Below, one piece after another: positions 24,754-33,107 of a DNA stretch of 64,000 bases; the first letter of the stretch is position 1; the number at the start of each line of letters is the position of its first letter. The translations under genes and the position numbers were made by a program. The notes under the pieces are model-generated. The model worked only from the letters and a program-made list of their open reading frames with translations. It did not search any database and was not told the DNA's origin. The stretch is from Streptomyces termitum (lineage in GTDB: Bacteria > Actinomycetota > Actinomycetes > Streptomycetales > Streptomycetaceae): assembly GCF_014650175.1 (NCBI RefSeq), contig NZ_BMUL01000008.1:124001-188000 (forward strand), in the 5' to 3' direction.

Positions 24754-24954
24754 TCAGCGGCGCCCGGCCGGTCCGGCGGGGCCGGGCTGCGGCTGCGGTT
24801 CGGGGTCCGGGACCGGGCCGCCGGGCTGCGGCGGACCGGGCAGGGGCGGTTCGGGCGGCACGGGCACCGGGCTCGGCGGCGGCACCGGTGTCGGCGCGGG
24901 CACCGGGGAGGGGATCGGCGAGGGCGGCAGCGGGTCGGGGTACGGCTGGGTCAT
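24754..24954 (-). CDS. Pro-rich 66-residue protein, uncertain
   Basis: From ATG 24954 the product is PxP repeats almost throughout (MTQPYPDPLPPSPIPSPVPA and onward). No SD of quality is seen. The start MTQPYPDPLPPSP has the look of a conserved small streptomycete protein, but low complexity makes chance coding equally possible. It lies between the M23 hydrolase and GNAT genes, same strand. Confidence 0.4.
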   Translation of the reverse strand: MTQPYPDPLPPSPIPSPVPAPTPVPPPSPVPVPPEPPLPGPPQPGGPVPDPEPQPQPGPAGPAGRR

Positions 24955-24999
24955 GGCGGACCTCCCGGTCGACGGCCCCCCGGTCTCCCCTCCCAGGGT

Positions 25000-25033
25000 G
25001 GCACCTCCCGGGCGGCGTGTCCCGGGAGGTGCC
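25000..25033 (-). terminator. Hairpin, 13-bp perfect stem
   Basis: GGCACCTCCCGGG pairs with its complement at 25021-25033 around an 8-base loop; second of two tandem hairpins after the GNAT gene. Confidence 0.7.
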
Positions 25034-25036
25034 GCC

Positions 25037-25090
25037 GGGGTCCGTCCGGCCGCTTCCGCCGGGTCCGGCGTCAGGGGCCGGACGGACCCC
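25037..25090 (-). terminator. Hairpin directly after the GNAT stop
   Basis: A 14-bp perfect outer stem (GGGGTCCGTCCGGC at 25037-25050 with 25077-25090) sits three bases beyond the GNAT stop codon. Confidence 0.75.
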
Positions 25091-25093
25091 GGG

Positions 25094-25459
25094 TCACCAG
25101 AGTCCCGGCGTGGCGGCGAGCTGCCGCTCGGCGGCGCGGACCACCTCGGCGGGCGGCTCCGGGGCCTCCTCGGGGTGCCGGGCGGCCCACTTCACGACGT
25201 ACGGGCAGAGCGGCACGACGGGGACGCCGTCGCGGGCCGCGAGGGCGTAGAACTCGCGGACGAGCGCGCCCGCGATGCCCCGGCCCTCATGGTCGGCCTC
25301 GACGACGGTGTGCACGGCGACGAGCGCGTGCGGCGCCTCGTCGAGCGCGAAGTAGACGATCACCCCGGCGAAGACGTCCCCGTCGGCGTACGCCTCCAGG
25401 CGCCCCTTCTCCCGGTCGTCGCGGATGGTCGGCGCGGCTCCCCGCTGCTCCTCGGCCAT
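25094..25459 (-). CDS. GNAT acetyltransferase, small NATD1/YjdJ type
   Basis: 121 residues. The fold is a minimal GNAT: IRDDREKGRLEAYADGDVF, then the acetyl-CoA loop HTVVEADHEGRGIAGALVRE (RGxGxA-like), then a strand VPVVPLCPYVVKWAARHPE, the conserved Cys-Pro-Tyr block of the YjdJ/NATD1 group. Function of this group is unknown; it acts on small amine substrates or proteins. The panD gene is 21 bases upstream on the same strand, so the pair may be an operon. Confidence 0.9.
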   Translation of the reverse strand: MAEEQRGAAPTIRDDREKGRLEAYADGDVFAGVIVYFALDEAPHALVAVHTVVEADHEGRGIAGALVREFYALAARDGVPVVPLCPYVVKWAARHPEEAPEPPAEVVRAAERQLAATPGLW

Positions 25460-25480
25460 GCGGTGTGCTCCCTCGGTCGG

Positions 25481-25906
25481 TCAGATCGCGGCCGGCACCG
25501 CGTGCGGCGGACGCACGGTGTCGCTGCCGGGCACGGGCGCCGAGGCGTCGGCGCCCAGTTCCACGATGCGGTTGCGACCGTCGACGTGCACGACGCGCGG
25601 CACGTACCCGCGCGCCTCGGCGTCGTCCATCTGCGCGTAGCTGATGAGGATCACCAGGTCACCGGGGTGCACCAGGTGCGCGGCGGCACCGTTGATCCCC
25701 ACGACGCCGGAACCGCGCTCGCCCTCGATGACGTAGGTCTCCAGACGGGCCCCGTTGGTGATGTCCACGATGTGCACCAGCTCACCGGGCAGCAGATCGG
25801 CGGCGTCCAGCAGATCGGCGTCGACGGTGACGGACCCGACATAGTGCAGGTCGGCCTGGGTGACGGTGGCGCGGTGAATCTTGGACTTGAAGATCGTTCG
25901 TATCAT
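25481..25906 (-). CDS. panD: Aspartate 1-decarboxylase precursor (pantothenate pathway)
   Basis: 141 residues from ATG 25906 (MIRTIFKSKIHRATVT), with AGGAG nine bases upstream. The self-cleavage site is Gly24-Ser25 in LHYVGSVTVD, producing the pyruvoyl group on the new Ser end. Conserved catalytic and binding blocks follow: DLLPGELVHIVDITNG (a Val/Ala-His variant), GVVGINGAAAHLVHPGDLVI and ISYAQM. It makes beta-alanine for coenzyme A. The gene is not linked to panBC here. One copy of the 36-bp repeat lies 19 bases before its start codon, inside its 5' region. Confidence 0.96.
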   Translation of the reverse strand: MIRTIFKSKIHRATVTQADLHYVGSVTVDADLLDAADLLPGELVHIVDITNGARLETYVIEGERGSGVVGINGAAAHLVHPGDLVILISYAQMDDAEARGYVPRVVHVDGRNRIVELGADASAPVPGSDTVRPPHAVPAAI

Positions 25907-25925
25907 CGAGGCACTCCTGAACATC

Positions 25926-25961
25926 GGCTCCCTGCCTGCGTTTTTGCAGGTCAAGGGCTAT
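25926..25961. repeat. 36-bp direct repeat, left copy (att-like)
   Basis: Begins GGCTCCCTGCCTGCG and ends GGTCAAGGGCTAT; differs from the copy at 30375-30410 at one base (T for C at its twentieth position). It contains a small inverted repeat CCTGC-N6-GCAGG. Weak similarity continues about 20 bases further out in both places. The two copies bracket the AG1/DUF6571 cassette. Confidence 0.85.
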
Positions 25962-26439
25962 TTCTTCACCCTACAACGAGTCGCGGATCCCAGCGGCTCC
26001 TCCCGGGCTCCCCAGGACTCACGCTGACCACTTGCCGACTTTCCTGACGCCGTACCGGCAATGCCGGAGAGTTGCGCACTCCCGCCCCGGCGCCACCGCG
26101 ACCACCTCGCAAGCCTACGCAGTACGCCCACGAGAGCCCCCGTGACCACCATCACTCTCGCGATACGGCGGCGCATGCTCCGTGCGCACACGAGGCGCTC
26201 CACACCGCCGGAAACCCCAGAACGGTGCGGACCGCCCGGCAGCAACCCCCGACTGGGCGAAACCGGCTCTTCTGCGGCAAGTGGCGGAACCACCGCCGAG
26301 CGTTCAGGGCCGGCCGCAGGCCGACCAGACCGAAATCGCTCGTATGTATGATCAATTACTCCTGCTCGGCCTGTGGGCCCTGTGTGACGCCCATGGCCGA
26401 CCGTGCGATTCCGACCGTCAAGACACGGGGGTGGCGACG
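25962..26439. other. Non-coding left part of the cassette
   Basis: About 480 bases without a convincing gene on either strand. It runs from the left repeat to the AG1-like gene, ends in a locally AT-rich stretch (about 26335-26360, containing TATGTATGATCAATTA) that probably holds the promoter of the cassette, and has patchy codon bias in no consistent frame. Confidence 0.5.
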
Positions 26440-26892
26440 ATGTCGTTCGAGGACGAGTGGGCTGCGGCCAAGACGGCCGCCGCCATGAGACTGAACCAGG
26501 CCGGCGGTTCGACGCCGGCGAAGGGGTCGGCGGACTACGTCATCGAGGACGACGACCTGGGTGCGATCGGCCACGCCGCATACGGACTGTTCAACCGGCT
26601 CCAGACGGGTGGGAAACACGCCGGCGAGGCGAGCGAGACCGCGGCGAGCGGGCTGAAGGGCGACGGTTTCGACGCCGGTGCCGCCCTGAGCGAGGTGAAC
26701 AAGACCTGGGAGACACAGGTCAGGACCCTGCTCCAGGCATGTGCGCACATCTCCAACCACCTGAACTTCACGAAGAAGTCCGCGCAGGCAGACGACGACT
26801 GGATCGCGGCACAGGTACGCATCATCGGCCCGGTAGCGCCCGGCGACGACGGTGCCGTACCGGCGTCCAAGATCAGCCAGCTCTTCCGGTAA
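26440..26892 (+). CDS. AG1-like / WXG100-type small protein
   Basis: 150 residues from ATG 26440 (GGGGTGG upstream; GTG 26431 also fits). MSFEDEWAAAKTAAAMRLNQ opens a helical protein with a short Gly/Thr loop, then DDLGAIGHAAYGLFNRLQ, FDAGAALSEVNKTWETQVRT and LLQACAHISNHLNFT. This is the pattern of streptomycete 'AG1' proteins, related in shape to ESX/WXG100 substrates (two helices with a W-containing turn). It is 11 bases ahead of the DUF6571-like gene, so the two should act together, perhaps exported or at the membrane. Confidence 0.78.
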   Translation: MSFEDEWAAAKTAAAMRLNQAGGSTPAKGSADYVIEDDDLGAIGHAAYGLFNRLQTGGKHAGEASETAASGLKGDGFDAGAALSEVNKTWETQVRTLLQACAHISNHLNFTKKSAQADDDWIAAQVRIIGPVAPGDDGAVPASKISQLFR

Positions 26893-26903
26893 GGAGCCCC
26901 TTC

Positions 26904-29150
26904 ATGCCCTCGTTCGAACAGCTCCTGAACGCCAAGCTGGGCCCGGCGCAGACCGCGGTCACCCAGTGGAGCGAGATGATCTCCAAGCTGAACGCCCTCA
27001 AGACGGAGGCGGCAGCGATGAAGACGAAGGCGGACCAGTCGACCTGGCGGGGTGAGAACGCCTCGGTGACGAAGGAGTTCGTCACGAAGACGGCAAAGGA
27101 ATTCGGTGACGCTGTCACCGAGGCCGAGTCCGTCCGTGACCTCCTCCAGGATGCCCACACCCTGCTCAAGTCGGCACAGGACGACCTGAAGCTGACGTAC
27201 GAGAACCCCCCGCCGGGCATCACCATCTACCCCAATGGCGTGATCAGCCACCGCGTCCACCCGGACCGCCGGTCGGCCGGCAGTACGGAACCGGTGGCCA
27301 CCGAGGCGCAGTTCGAGGCGCTGCGCGGCAAGATCGAGGGCATTCTGAAGCGGGCCGCCGAGGCGGACGAACTCTGCGCCTGGGGCCTGCGCGCACTGAT
27401 CAAGAACCATCCGAACGACTTCGGCAGCACCGACCTCGGAGGCATCGCCGACGCGAAGAAGCTGCGCGAGGAGGAGAGGCAGCAGGCGGAGAACGGCCGG
27501 GAGGCCGCCAAGCTCTACGCCCGCTGGGAGCACCTCGACGACAAGGAGCGCGAGCGGCTGCTGAAGCTCGTGGAGGAAGGCCAGGGGTCGCCGGCGTTCT
27601 CCGCCGAGCTCATGACCAACCTCAGCTTCCATGGCCGGGAGCAGCAGGAGGCCGTGCTTCTGCTCGCCGGCAGTCTGGAGCACGGCGGACGCGACGGCCG
27701 GCTCTCCGCGACCGACGCCCGCCTCTACCGAGCGCTGTCCGGGAGCCTCGCCACCGCGACAGGACCCGATTCGCCGCTCGGCTCCCCGGGCGGTGTCACC
27801 TCCGCCTGGACCGACCGCCTCATCGCCGTGGCCCGCGACGGCAACGGCCTTCCGAACCAGCACCCGGGGCAGTTGGGCGGCGGAGCGGCGGGGCTCAGCG
27901 CGCTGACCAAGCTGATGGCCGCGGACAACGACGGCCCTCCGGTCTACGACCCGAACAAGGACCCCGGGGAGAAGTCCTCGCCCTGGCGGAAGGACGAGGG
28001 CGATCCGGTGTACAGCGAGGCTTTCCTCACGGAGGTCGCCGACACCATCCGGGACTGGGAGACGCACACGGACGACCCGTACGGCGACTACATGAAGGGC
28101 TGGAAGGGCACTCAGGAGGACCCGATGAGGGGCCTGTTGAACGCCATGAGCCTCAACCCGTCCGCCTCGACCCACTACTTCGACCCGAACACCACCGACA
28201 ACCTGAAGTACTTCCTGGACGACCGGAAGTGGCCCGGCGGCAGTGTCGAGAGCAAGATGCCGGAGGAGCTGCAGTACAGCTCGGCCCGAGCCGAACTCGG
28301 TCTCGCGCTGGAGGCCGCCGCCACCGGCCGTGTCCCCGGCTCACCGATGCACCCGGTGCCATCGCATCACGACGGCGCCGAGGTCGCGATCTTCGAGCGG
28401 GTGATGGGCGAGTACACGAAGGAACTCAGGACCGATCAGAGTGCCGTTCCCGTCTCCATGCGGCTGCCGATGGCCGACATGATCGCCGACTACGGCGCTG
28501 ACGTGCACCAGATCCTCGGCAAGAAGATGGACGGCCCGACCGACTTCAACCAGCTGGAGATCGACCGCGGCGACCTCACTCGGATCATCCGCTCCATGGC
28601 CGAGGACCCCAACGCCTTCAAGGCCGTTCACGGTTCGCAGACCGCGGTGATCGGCGAGGGGCTCGCACGCTTCCCGGAGGATTCCTTCCGCAGGGAAGAT
28701 CCGGAACTGCGGGCCTGGGTCAAGCAGTCCGCGTCGGTGCTCGGGCACCTCGACGGCGTGCGCGGTGATGTCATCTACGACCTGGGCCAGGCGGAGAAGG
28801 ACGCCAACAACTGGAACAAGATGGTCAACTATCACGTCTACGGCGGGATCCTGACTCCTGTCCCGATCCTCGGCGACGGAGTCCAGCGCGCGATCGACTG
28901 GGGTCTGAGCGGGAACCTGAACAACGAGAACGCCAAGGTCGACGCCGCGACCCGCGAGAACATGATCAAGCATTACGACGAGGGCCAGAGGCAGATGTAC
29001 GGCATGCTGCGCGGGATGGCGACGCATCGCGGTCTGACGGAGGCCGAGTTGGACGCGAGCCCCGGCGAGTTCGAGGACCACCTTCAGACGATCACCGAGC
29101 AGTGGTACCAGAACGGCATGGAAGACGCCGACAAGTCGATGGGACAGTGA
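26904..29150 (+). CDS. Large DUF6571-like protein of ESX-type neighbourhoods
   Basis: 748 residues from ATG 26904, AAGGAG seven bases upstream. The N-terminal ~120 residues form long helices with a WRGENASVTKEFVTK turn, similar to WXG100/LXG heads (FEQLLNAKLGPAQTAVTQW). The remainder is a mostly helical body with acidic loops, including GITIYPNGVISHRVHPD, AMSLNPSASTHYFD and NLKYFLDDRKWP, which I associate with DUF6571, and a C-terminal part with VPILGDGVQRAIDWGL and MYGMLRGMA. No nuclease or other toxin motif is seen at the end. It is probably the scaffold or effector of the cassette; exact function unknown. Confidence 0.78.
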   Translation: MPSFEQLLNAKLGPAQTAVTQWSEMISKLNALKTEAAAMKTKADQSTWRGENASVTKEFVTKTAKEFGDAVTEAESVRDLLQDAHTLLKSAQDDLKLTYENPPPGITIYPNGVISHRVHPDRRSAGSTEPVATEAQFEALRGKIEGILKRAAEADELCAWGLRALIKNHPNDFGSTDLGGIADAKKLREEERQQAENGREAAKLYARWEHLDDKERERLLKLVEEGQGSPAFSAELMTNLSFHGREQQEAVLLLAGSLEHGGRDGRLSATDARLYRALSGSLATATGPDSPLGSPGGVTSAWTDRLIAVARDGNGLPNQHPGQLGGGAAGLSALTKLMAADNDGPPVYDPNKDPGEKSSPWRKDEGDPVYSEAFLTEVADTIRDWETHTDDPYGDYMKGWKGTQEDPMRGLLNAMSLNPSASTHYFDPNTTDNLKYFLDDRKWPGGSVESKMPEELQYSSARAELGLALEAAATGRVPGSPMHPVPSHHDGAEVAIFERVMGEYTKELRTDQSAVPVSMRLPMADMIADYGADVHQILGKKMDGPTDFNQLEIDRGDLTRIIRSMAEDPNAFKAVHGSQTAVIGEGLARFPEDSFRREDPELRAWVKQSASVLGHLDGVRGDVIYDLGQAEKDANNWNKMVNYHVYGGILTPVPILGDGVQRAIDWGLSGNLNNENAKVDAATRENMIKHYDEGQRQMYGMLRGMATHRGLTEAELDASPGEFEDHLQTITEQWYQNGMEDADKSMGQ

Positions 29151-29153
29151 CCG

Positions 29154-29735
29154 ATGCACAAGAAGTGGCTGCCGCTGACCATCGTGCTCGGCATCGCCGG
29201 GGCGGCGGTCGTGACGGCAGGTCTCTGGCCCGGCGGCGAGAAGAAGCCTCCGGCGGCTCGGACCCTGTGCTCCGGGGCGCTCAGTCGGGAGACGGCCGAG
29301 CTGATCGACGACGGCAAGGGGGGCGAGGTCAGCGCGGAGGAGTGGGGGAGCAAGGGCAAGGGCACGGACGAGGCGGTGTTCAAGACGTGCGGCGTGATGC
29401 GCGCCGACCCCGGCGGTGACTCCCGCCGGGGAATCTTCAACCTGGTCATCGCGGACGAGCGGCGCGACTCCGGCCCCCGGAAGGACTCCGTCCCCCTCGG
29501 TTCCGGATTCAAGGGCTGGGCGCTCCCCGAGCAGGCCAGGGCCGTGCTGCCCGAAGGCTGCGCCGCCCGCATGGGCTCGACCGCCCCGTACATCACGGTG
29601 ACCTTCCTCGCGCCCTCGAAGGAGGGCGAGGAGCAGAAGGAGGGCCTCGTCGACCGCGACACCGCGATCCGCAACAGCGCGGCGATCGTCCGGGAGGCGG
29701 CCACGAACCTCGCACGCATCGCCGGCTGCGCGTGA
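29154..29735 (+). CDS. Small membrane-anchored extracytoplasmic protein
   Basis: 193 residues, starting three bases after the DUF6571-like stop. One membrane segment at 5-25 (WLPLTIVLGIAGAAVVTAGL), then a soluble domain with three Cys (TLCSGAL, KTCGVM, EGCAAR) plus a final GCA, which may form disulfides outside. Family not recognised. The close spacing places it in the same operon, and similar one-helix proteins accompany AG1/DUF6571 pairs in other streptomycetes as I recall. Confidence 0.75.
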   Translation: MHKKWLPLTIVLGIAGAAVVTAGLWPGGEKKPPAARTLCSGALSRETAELIDDGKGGEVSAEEWGSKGKGTDEAVFKTCGVMRADPGGDSRRGIFNLVIADERRDSGPRKDSVPLGSGFKGWALPEQARAVLPEGCAARMGSTAPYITVTFLAPSKEGEEQKEGLVDRDTAIRNSAAIVREAATNLARIAGCA

Positions 29736-29783
29736 CCGCCCTGCGCAGGGGCCGGATCGGGCTGGTCCCGGATCGGAGTCCCG

Positions 29784-30278
29784 GTGAGTGAGGAGCCGGT
29801 CTTCGTCAGGAGCGGCTGGGGAACCGGCCGGTACGTCTACAACCACCGCAACCCGGCCGGTCTCGCGTTGATCGTCCTGGCGTCGCTCCTCGCGCTCGGC
29901 GGACTGTTCGGCATGCGTGCCGGATCGACGTGGAGCGAGGGCGAGCTCCGCGACGCCGTCCACCGGGGCGTCGCGGAGCTGGACGGAAAGAGGCACTACA
30001 CGAGCCTCGCGGGCGACCATGGGCTCCTGATCGCCGAGGCGATCCGGGGAAGCGGTATCGGACCCGGGCACGGCATCGAGACACGCGGGGAGGAAGACGG
30101 CGGCTATACCGTCGGCACCGAGGACACCGGCACCGAGTACTGCGTCCGCCTCACGCTGGCTCCGGATCCGGAGCCGCCCGTGGTCTTTCCGGGAACCGAG
30201 GACCTGCCGCCGCCCGGCCCGGACATGCTCGCCTTCTACGTCTCCCACGCGACCTTCGGGGAAGGCGCCTGCCGCTGA
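29784..30278 (+). CDS. Small membrane-anchored protein, last gene of the cassette
   Basis: 164 residues from GTG 29784, CGGAG five bases upstream. One membrane helix at about 27-45 (LALIVLASLLALGGLFGM) after a 25-residue cytosolic head, then an acidic extracytoplasmic domain with YCVRLT and a final GACR, allowing one disulfide. It resembles the preceding gene in architecture though not in sequence. Not recognised. Its stop is 97 bases before the right-hand repeat. Confidence 0.72.
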   Translation: MSEEPVFVRSGWGTGRYVYNHRNPAGLALIVLASLLALGGLFGMRAGSTWSEGELRDAVHRGVAELDGKRHYTSLAGDHGLLIAEAIRGSGIGPGHGIETRGEEDGGYTVGTEDTGTEYCVRLTLAPDPEPPVVFPGTEDLPPPGPDMLAFYVSHATFGEGACR

Positions 30279-30374
30279 CGCCGTCGGCTGCTGAGCGGGA
30301 GCCTCCTCCGCGCCGGCAGCCCTGGTTCTTCGATCCGAACAGCGTGCGCAGCGTCGAGAACACTCCCGACGGGA

Positions 30375-30410
30375 GGCTCCCTGCCTGCGTTTTCGCAGGT
30401 CAAGGGCTAT
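30375..30410. repeat. 36-bp direct repeat, right copy (att-like)
   Basis: Same orientation and sequence as the copy at 25926-25961 with one difference. It lies between the convergent ends of the last cassette gene and the zinc-ribbon gene, not near any start codon, which argues against a role tied to panD. Confidence 0.85.
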
Positions 30411-30419
30411 CCCCACAGT

Positions 30420-30911
30420 TTACATCGGGTCGTGTCCCGGCTCCGGGGAGAACGCGTGGGTCCGGACGGGGTCGAGGTGGAGTTCGTAGGGGCCCAGGCA
30501 GTCGGCGGCGGGGGTGGCGATCGGGGTGCCGCAGGGGCAGGCGCGGTTGGGGCCCTCGTCGCCCGAGGGGCCGCAGCAGCCGGTGCCGTTCCGGTTGCCG
30601 GGGAGCGGCCGGAGGGCGGGGGCGTCGTCGGGGTGGAGCAGGACGGTGTGCCGGGGGTCGGCCGGGGCGGCGGGGCCGTCGGCGCGGTGGACACGGGGGC
30701 CCCGGGGCCGGTCCGGCTCCGGGGCCCGCCGGCCGCTGCGCGCCCAGGGGTCGGGGTCGATGGCGTAGTGGCCCCGGGGGACGGTGGAGGGCGCCCGGCG
30801 CGTCTTCCGGTCCCGGTCGCGCCCGTCGGCGAAGACCTCGGGGACGGCGGCGAGCGCGGTGAGTTCCGGTGTGATCCCGGTGCCGCACCTGGAGCAGAAG
30901 AAGACGGTCAT
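30420..30911 (-). CDS. Zinc-ribbon protein of unknown function
   Basis: 163 residues from ATG 30911. The N-terminus MTVFFCSRCGTGIT gives the first Cys pair; a second cluster (GCCGPSGDEGPNRACPCGTP) lies at about 110-130, so one or two metal sites are likely. Between them is a basic Arg/Pro-rich stretch and HTVLLHPDDAPALRPLPG. No enzyme motif seen. It is downstream of the SARP gene on the same strand, 59 bases apart. Confidence 0.75.
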   Translation of the reverse strand: MTVFFCSRCGTGITPELTALAAVPEVFADGRDRDRKTRRAPSTVPRGHYAIDPDPWARSGRRAPEPDRPRGPRVHRADGPAAPADPRHTVLLHPDDAPALRPLPGNRNGTGCCGPSGDEGPNRACPCGTPIATPAADCLGPYELHLDPVRTHAFSPEPGHDPM

Positions 30912-30970
30912 CGGGCCGTTGTAGTCCCCGGCGGCGGGGGTTCGCACCCCGTTTCGCCGTCCGGGCGCGG

Positions 30971-32869
30971 TCAGGCGTCGGTGGCCGGGGCCGGGTGGGG
31001 CTCCTCCTCGGTGGGGCGGCCGACGAGGAACAGGGGCGGGAGGGGAACGACGTCCGCCGGGGCGGGGAGGAGGGGCTGCGCCTCGCGGGCGTACAGGCGG
31101 ACGAGGTCGGGGAGTTCCCAGTGGCCGGGGGCCGTGCGGACGAGCAGGTGGGCGTCGGTCAGGACGTCGAGGCCGTCCTCCGCCCGGTAGGCGGTGGTCC
31201 CGGTGAGCGCGGCGGCCGCGGCCGGGTCCGTCCGGGGGGCGTGGTGGCGGGCCAGGGCGGTCAGCAGGGCGGCCGTGTCGGGGGGCAGCGCCTCGTAGGA
31301 GCGGGCGAGCGCGGTGCGCAGGCCGGAGTCCTCCACGTCGAGGAGGCGGAGCCGGCGGTCCGGGTCGGCGAGTTCGTCGGCGATGTCGCGGAGGGGGCGT
31401 TCCGGTGCGTCGGCCAGACGGGTGGCGACGGCCCGCAGGGCGCTCGGCAGCCCCGCGCACAGGGCGGTCAGCTCGTCGGCCGCGCCGGGGTCGGCGTCGA
31501 TCCGGGCGGCTCCGGCGCCGGAGGCCAGGACCGTACGGCTCTCGGGACCGGCGAGGGGCTCCAGGGGGAGGCGGCGGGCCTGGTCGGACGAGACCAGGCC
31601 GCCGAGCCTGCGGGTGCTGGTCACCACCGTCAGGCAGTTCCGGCCGTCGGGCAGCAGGGGGCGCACCTGCGCGGAGGCCGGCGCGTTGTCGAGGACGACG
31701 AGGAGCCTCAGGTCGGCGCAGAGCCGCCGGAAGAGGGCGCCCGCCCCGGCCGCGCCGTCGGGGACGTCCTGCGGGGGCACGCCGAGGGCGCGCAGGAAGT
31801 CGCGCAGGACGGTGTGCGGGGTCGGCGCCGGTTCGCCGGGTTCGCCGCGCAGGTCGGCGTAGAGGCGCCCGTCGGGGAAGCGGGCGGCCTCGTCGTGCGC
31901 CCAGCGGACCGCGAGGGCGCTCTTGCCCGCTCCCGCCGGTCCGGTGACCAGGACGACGCCGGGCGCCGCGTCGGCGAGCGCGGTCAGCCGCGCCCGCTCG
32001 TCCTTCCGGCCGAGGAAGCCGCGCGGCGCGCGGGGCAGCAGGTCCGCCTCGCCGCGGGGGGCCGGCGCCGGGGGCTCGGCCTCGTCGTCGTCGGCGGGGG
32101 CGGGGGCGGCGGGGGCGGCCGGGAGGCGGGTCTCCGCCTGGAGCGCCATGACGTAGGCGGCGGACAAGTCGGGGCTGGGGTCGATGCCGAGCTCCTCGGA
32201 GAGGATCCTGCGCGTGCGGTGGAACCAGTCGAGCCCTTCCGAGCGCCGCCCCGCCAGGTACAGGGAGCGGACCAGGGCGGCCGAGAGCGACTCGCGCAGC
32301 GGGTACGCCTCCGCCTCCGGGCGCAGCACCGAGGCCGCGCGGGCGTGCTCGCCCAGCGTGGCCCAGCAGTCCGCCAGCTTCGTCACGGCCTCCAGCCTGC
32401 GGTCCTCCAGCTCCTGGGCCGCGGTCTGGAGGGGCGGGCTGAGGAGCACGCCCGTGAGCGCCGGTCCCTGCCAGAGCGCCAGGGCCTCCTGGTACATGAG
32501 GGCGGCGTCGTGCGGCTCCGGCTGGGCCGAGGCCAGCGAGATCAGCTCGGTGAAGCGGTGCAGGTCCAGCAGGCTCTCCGGGCAGCGCAGCACGTACGCC
32601 GTCCCCTGCGTGACCAGCTGGATGCCGTACGCCTCGGCCTCGGACTCGGCGAGGAGGGTGCGCAGCCGCGAGACGTGCCCCTGCACGACGCCGCGGGCGC
32701 GCGGCGGCGGCTCGTCCTCCCACATCGCGTCGGTGAGGTGGTCGACGGGGACCGGCAGGTTGCAGCGCAGCAGCAACGCCGCCAGCAGGCTGCGTCGCTT
32801 GACGGGACCGAGGTCGAGGTCGCCCGAGGCGGCACCGACCGAGACGGTGCCCAGGAGGCGGAACTCCAT
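30971..32869 (-). CDS. SARP/AfsR-type transcriptional activator with NB-ARC domain
   Basis: 632 residues. An OmpR-like winged helix (1-95: MEFRLLGTVSVGAASGDLDL, KRRSLLAALLL, VDHLTDAMWE) and the bacterial activation domain (about 100-250) form the SARP core. An Ala/Pro/Glu hinge precedes the NB-ARC ATPase with Walker A GPAGAGKSAL, Walker B LLVVLDNAP and a GLPSALRAV motif. The C-terminal TPR part of AfsR is missing, so the protein is about two thirds of full AfsR. Such regulators switch on secondary metabolism, usually by binding direct repeats near -35, but no biosynthetic cluster is in view. Confidence 0.92.
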   Translation of the reverse strand: MEFRLLGTVSVGAASGDLDLGPVKRRSLLAALLLRCNLPVPVDHLTDAMWEDEPPPRARGVVQGHVSRLRTLLAESEAEAYGIQLVTQGTAYVLRCPESLLDLHRFTELISLASAQPEPHDAALMYQEALALWQGPALTGVLLSPPLQTAAQELEDRRLEAVTKLADCWATLGEHARAASVLRPEAEAYPLRESLSAALVRSLYLAGRRSEGLDWFHRTRRILSEELGIDPSPDLSAAYVMALQAETRLPAAPAAPAPADDDEAEPPAPAPRGEADLLPRAPRGFLGRKDERARLTALADAAPGVVLVTGPAGAGKSALAVRWAHDEAARFPDGRLYADLRGEPGEPAPTPHTVLRDFLRALGVPPQDVPDGAAGAGALFRRLCADLRLLVVLDNAPASAQVRPLLPDGRNCLTVVTSTRRLGGLVSSDQARRLPLEPLAGPESRTVLASGAGAARIDADPGAADELTALCAGLPSALRAVATRLADAPERPLRDIADELADPDRRLRLLDVEDSGLRTALARSYEALPPDTAALLTALARHHAPRTDPAAAAALTGTTAYRAEDGLDVLTDAHLLVRTAPGHWELPDLVRLYAREAQPLLPAPADVVPLPPLFLVGRPTEEEPHPAPATDA

Positions 32870-33107
32870 GGCTGAGGCTCCAGGTGGAAACGAACGGTCC
32901 GGCCGGACCCGGCCCCGCCGGGCCCGGCACGGGGCCGAGTGCGGTGGGGGGATACGGCCGGCCGGGAAGTCGTGAACGGCTGGACGACGGTAGGCCCTCG
33001 CGGCCGGGCACCGGAAAACCGGGCGGCGACCGGCGGGGAACCGGAGGAAGTAGCGCCGGTACTTCTGCCGGTTCCGCCGGTCCGCCGCCCCGGCGCGGGC
33101 GCGCCGT

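Larger units (their letters stand above)
25926..30410. mobile_element. Putative integrated cassette bounded by 36-bp direct repeats
   Basis: A 4.5-kb segment lies between two nearly identical direct repeats and carries four rightward genes (AG1-like, DUF6571-like, two small anchored proteins), opposite to the genes on both sides. Removing one repeat plus the segment would place the zinc-ribbon gene directly upstream of panD. No integrase or transposase lies inside, so mobility would depend on an enzyme encoded elsewhere, or the repeat is a dispersed element that happens to occur twice. Inference from structure. Confidence 0.45.

Noticed and set aside
25935..25951. The CCTGC-N6-GCAGG hairpin inside the 36-bp repeat, considered as a terminator or riboswitch part for panD.
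   Set aside because: Only five base pairs, and the second copy of the repeat is not in front of any gene. It fits better as part of an att-like or dispersed repeat.
25958..26293. A 111-codon minus-strand frame in the non-coding left part of the cassette.
   Set aside because: No ribosome site and no recognisable motif; composition is that of a chance frame.
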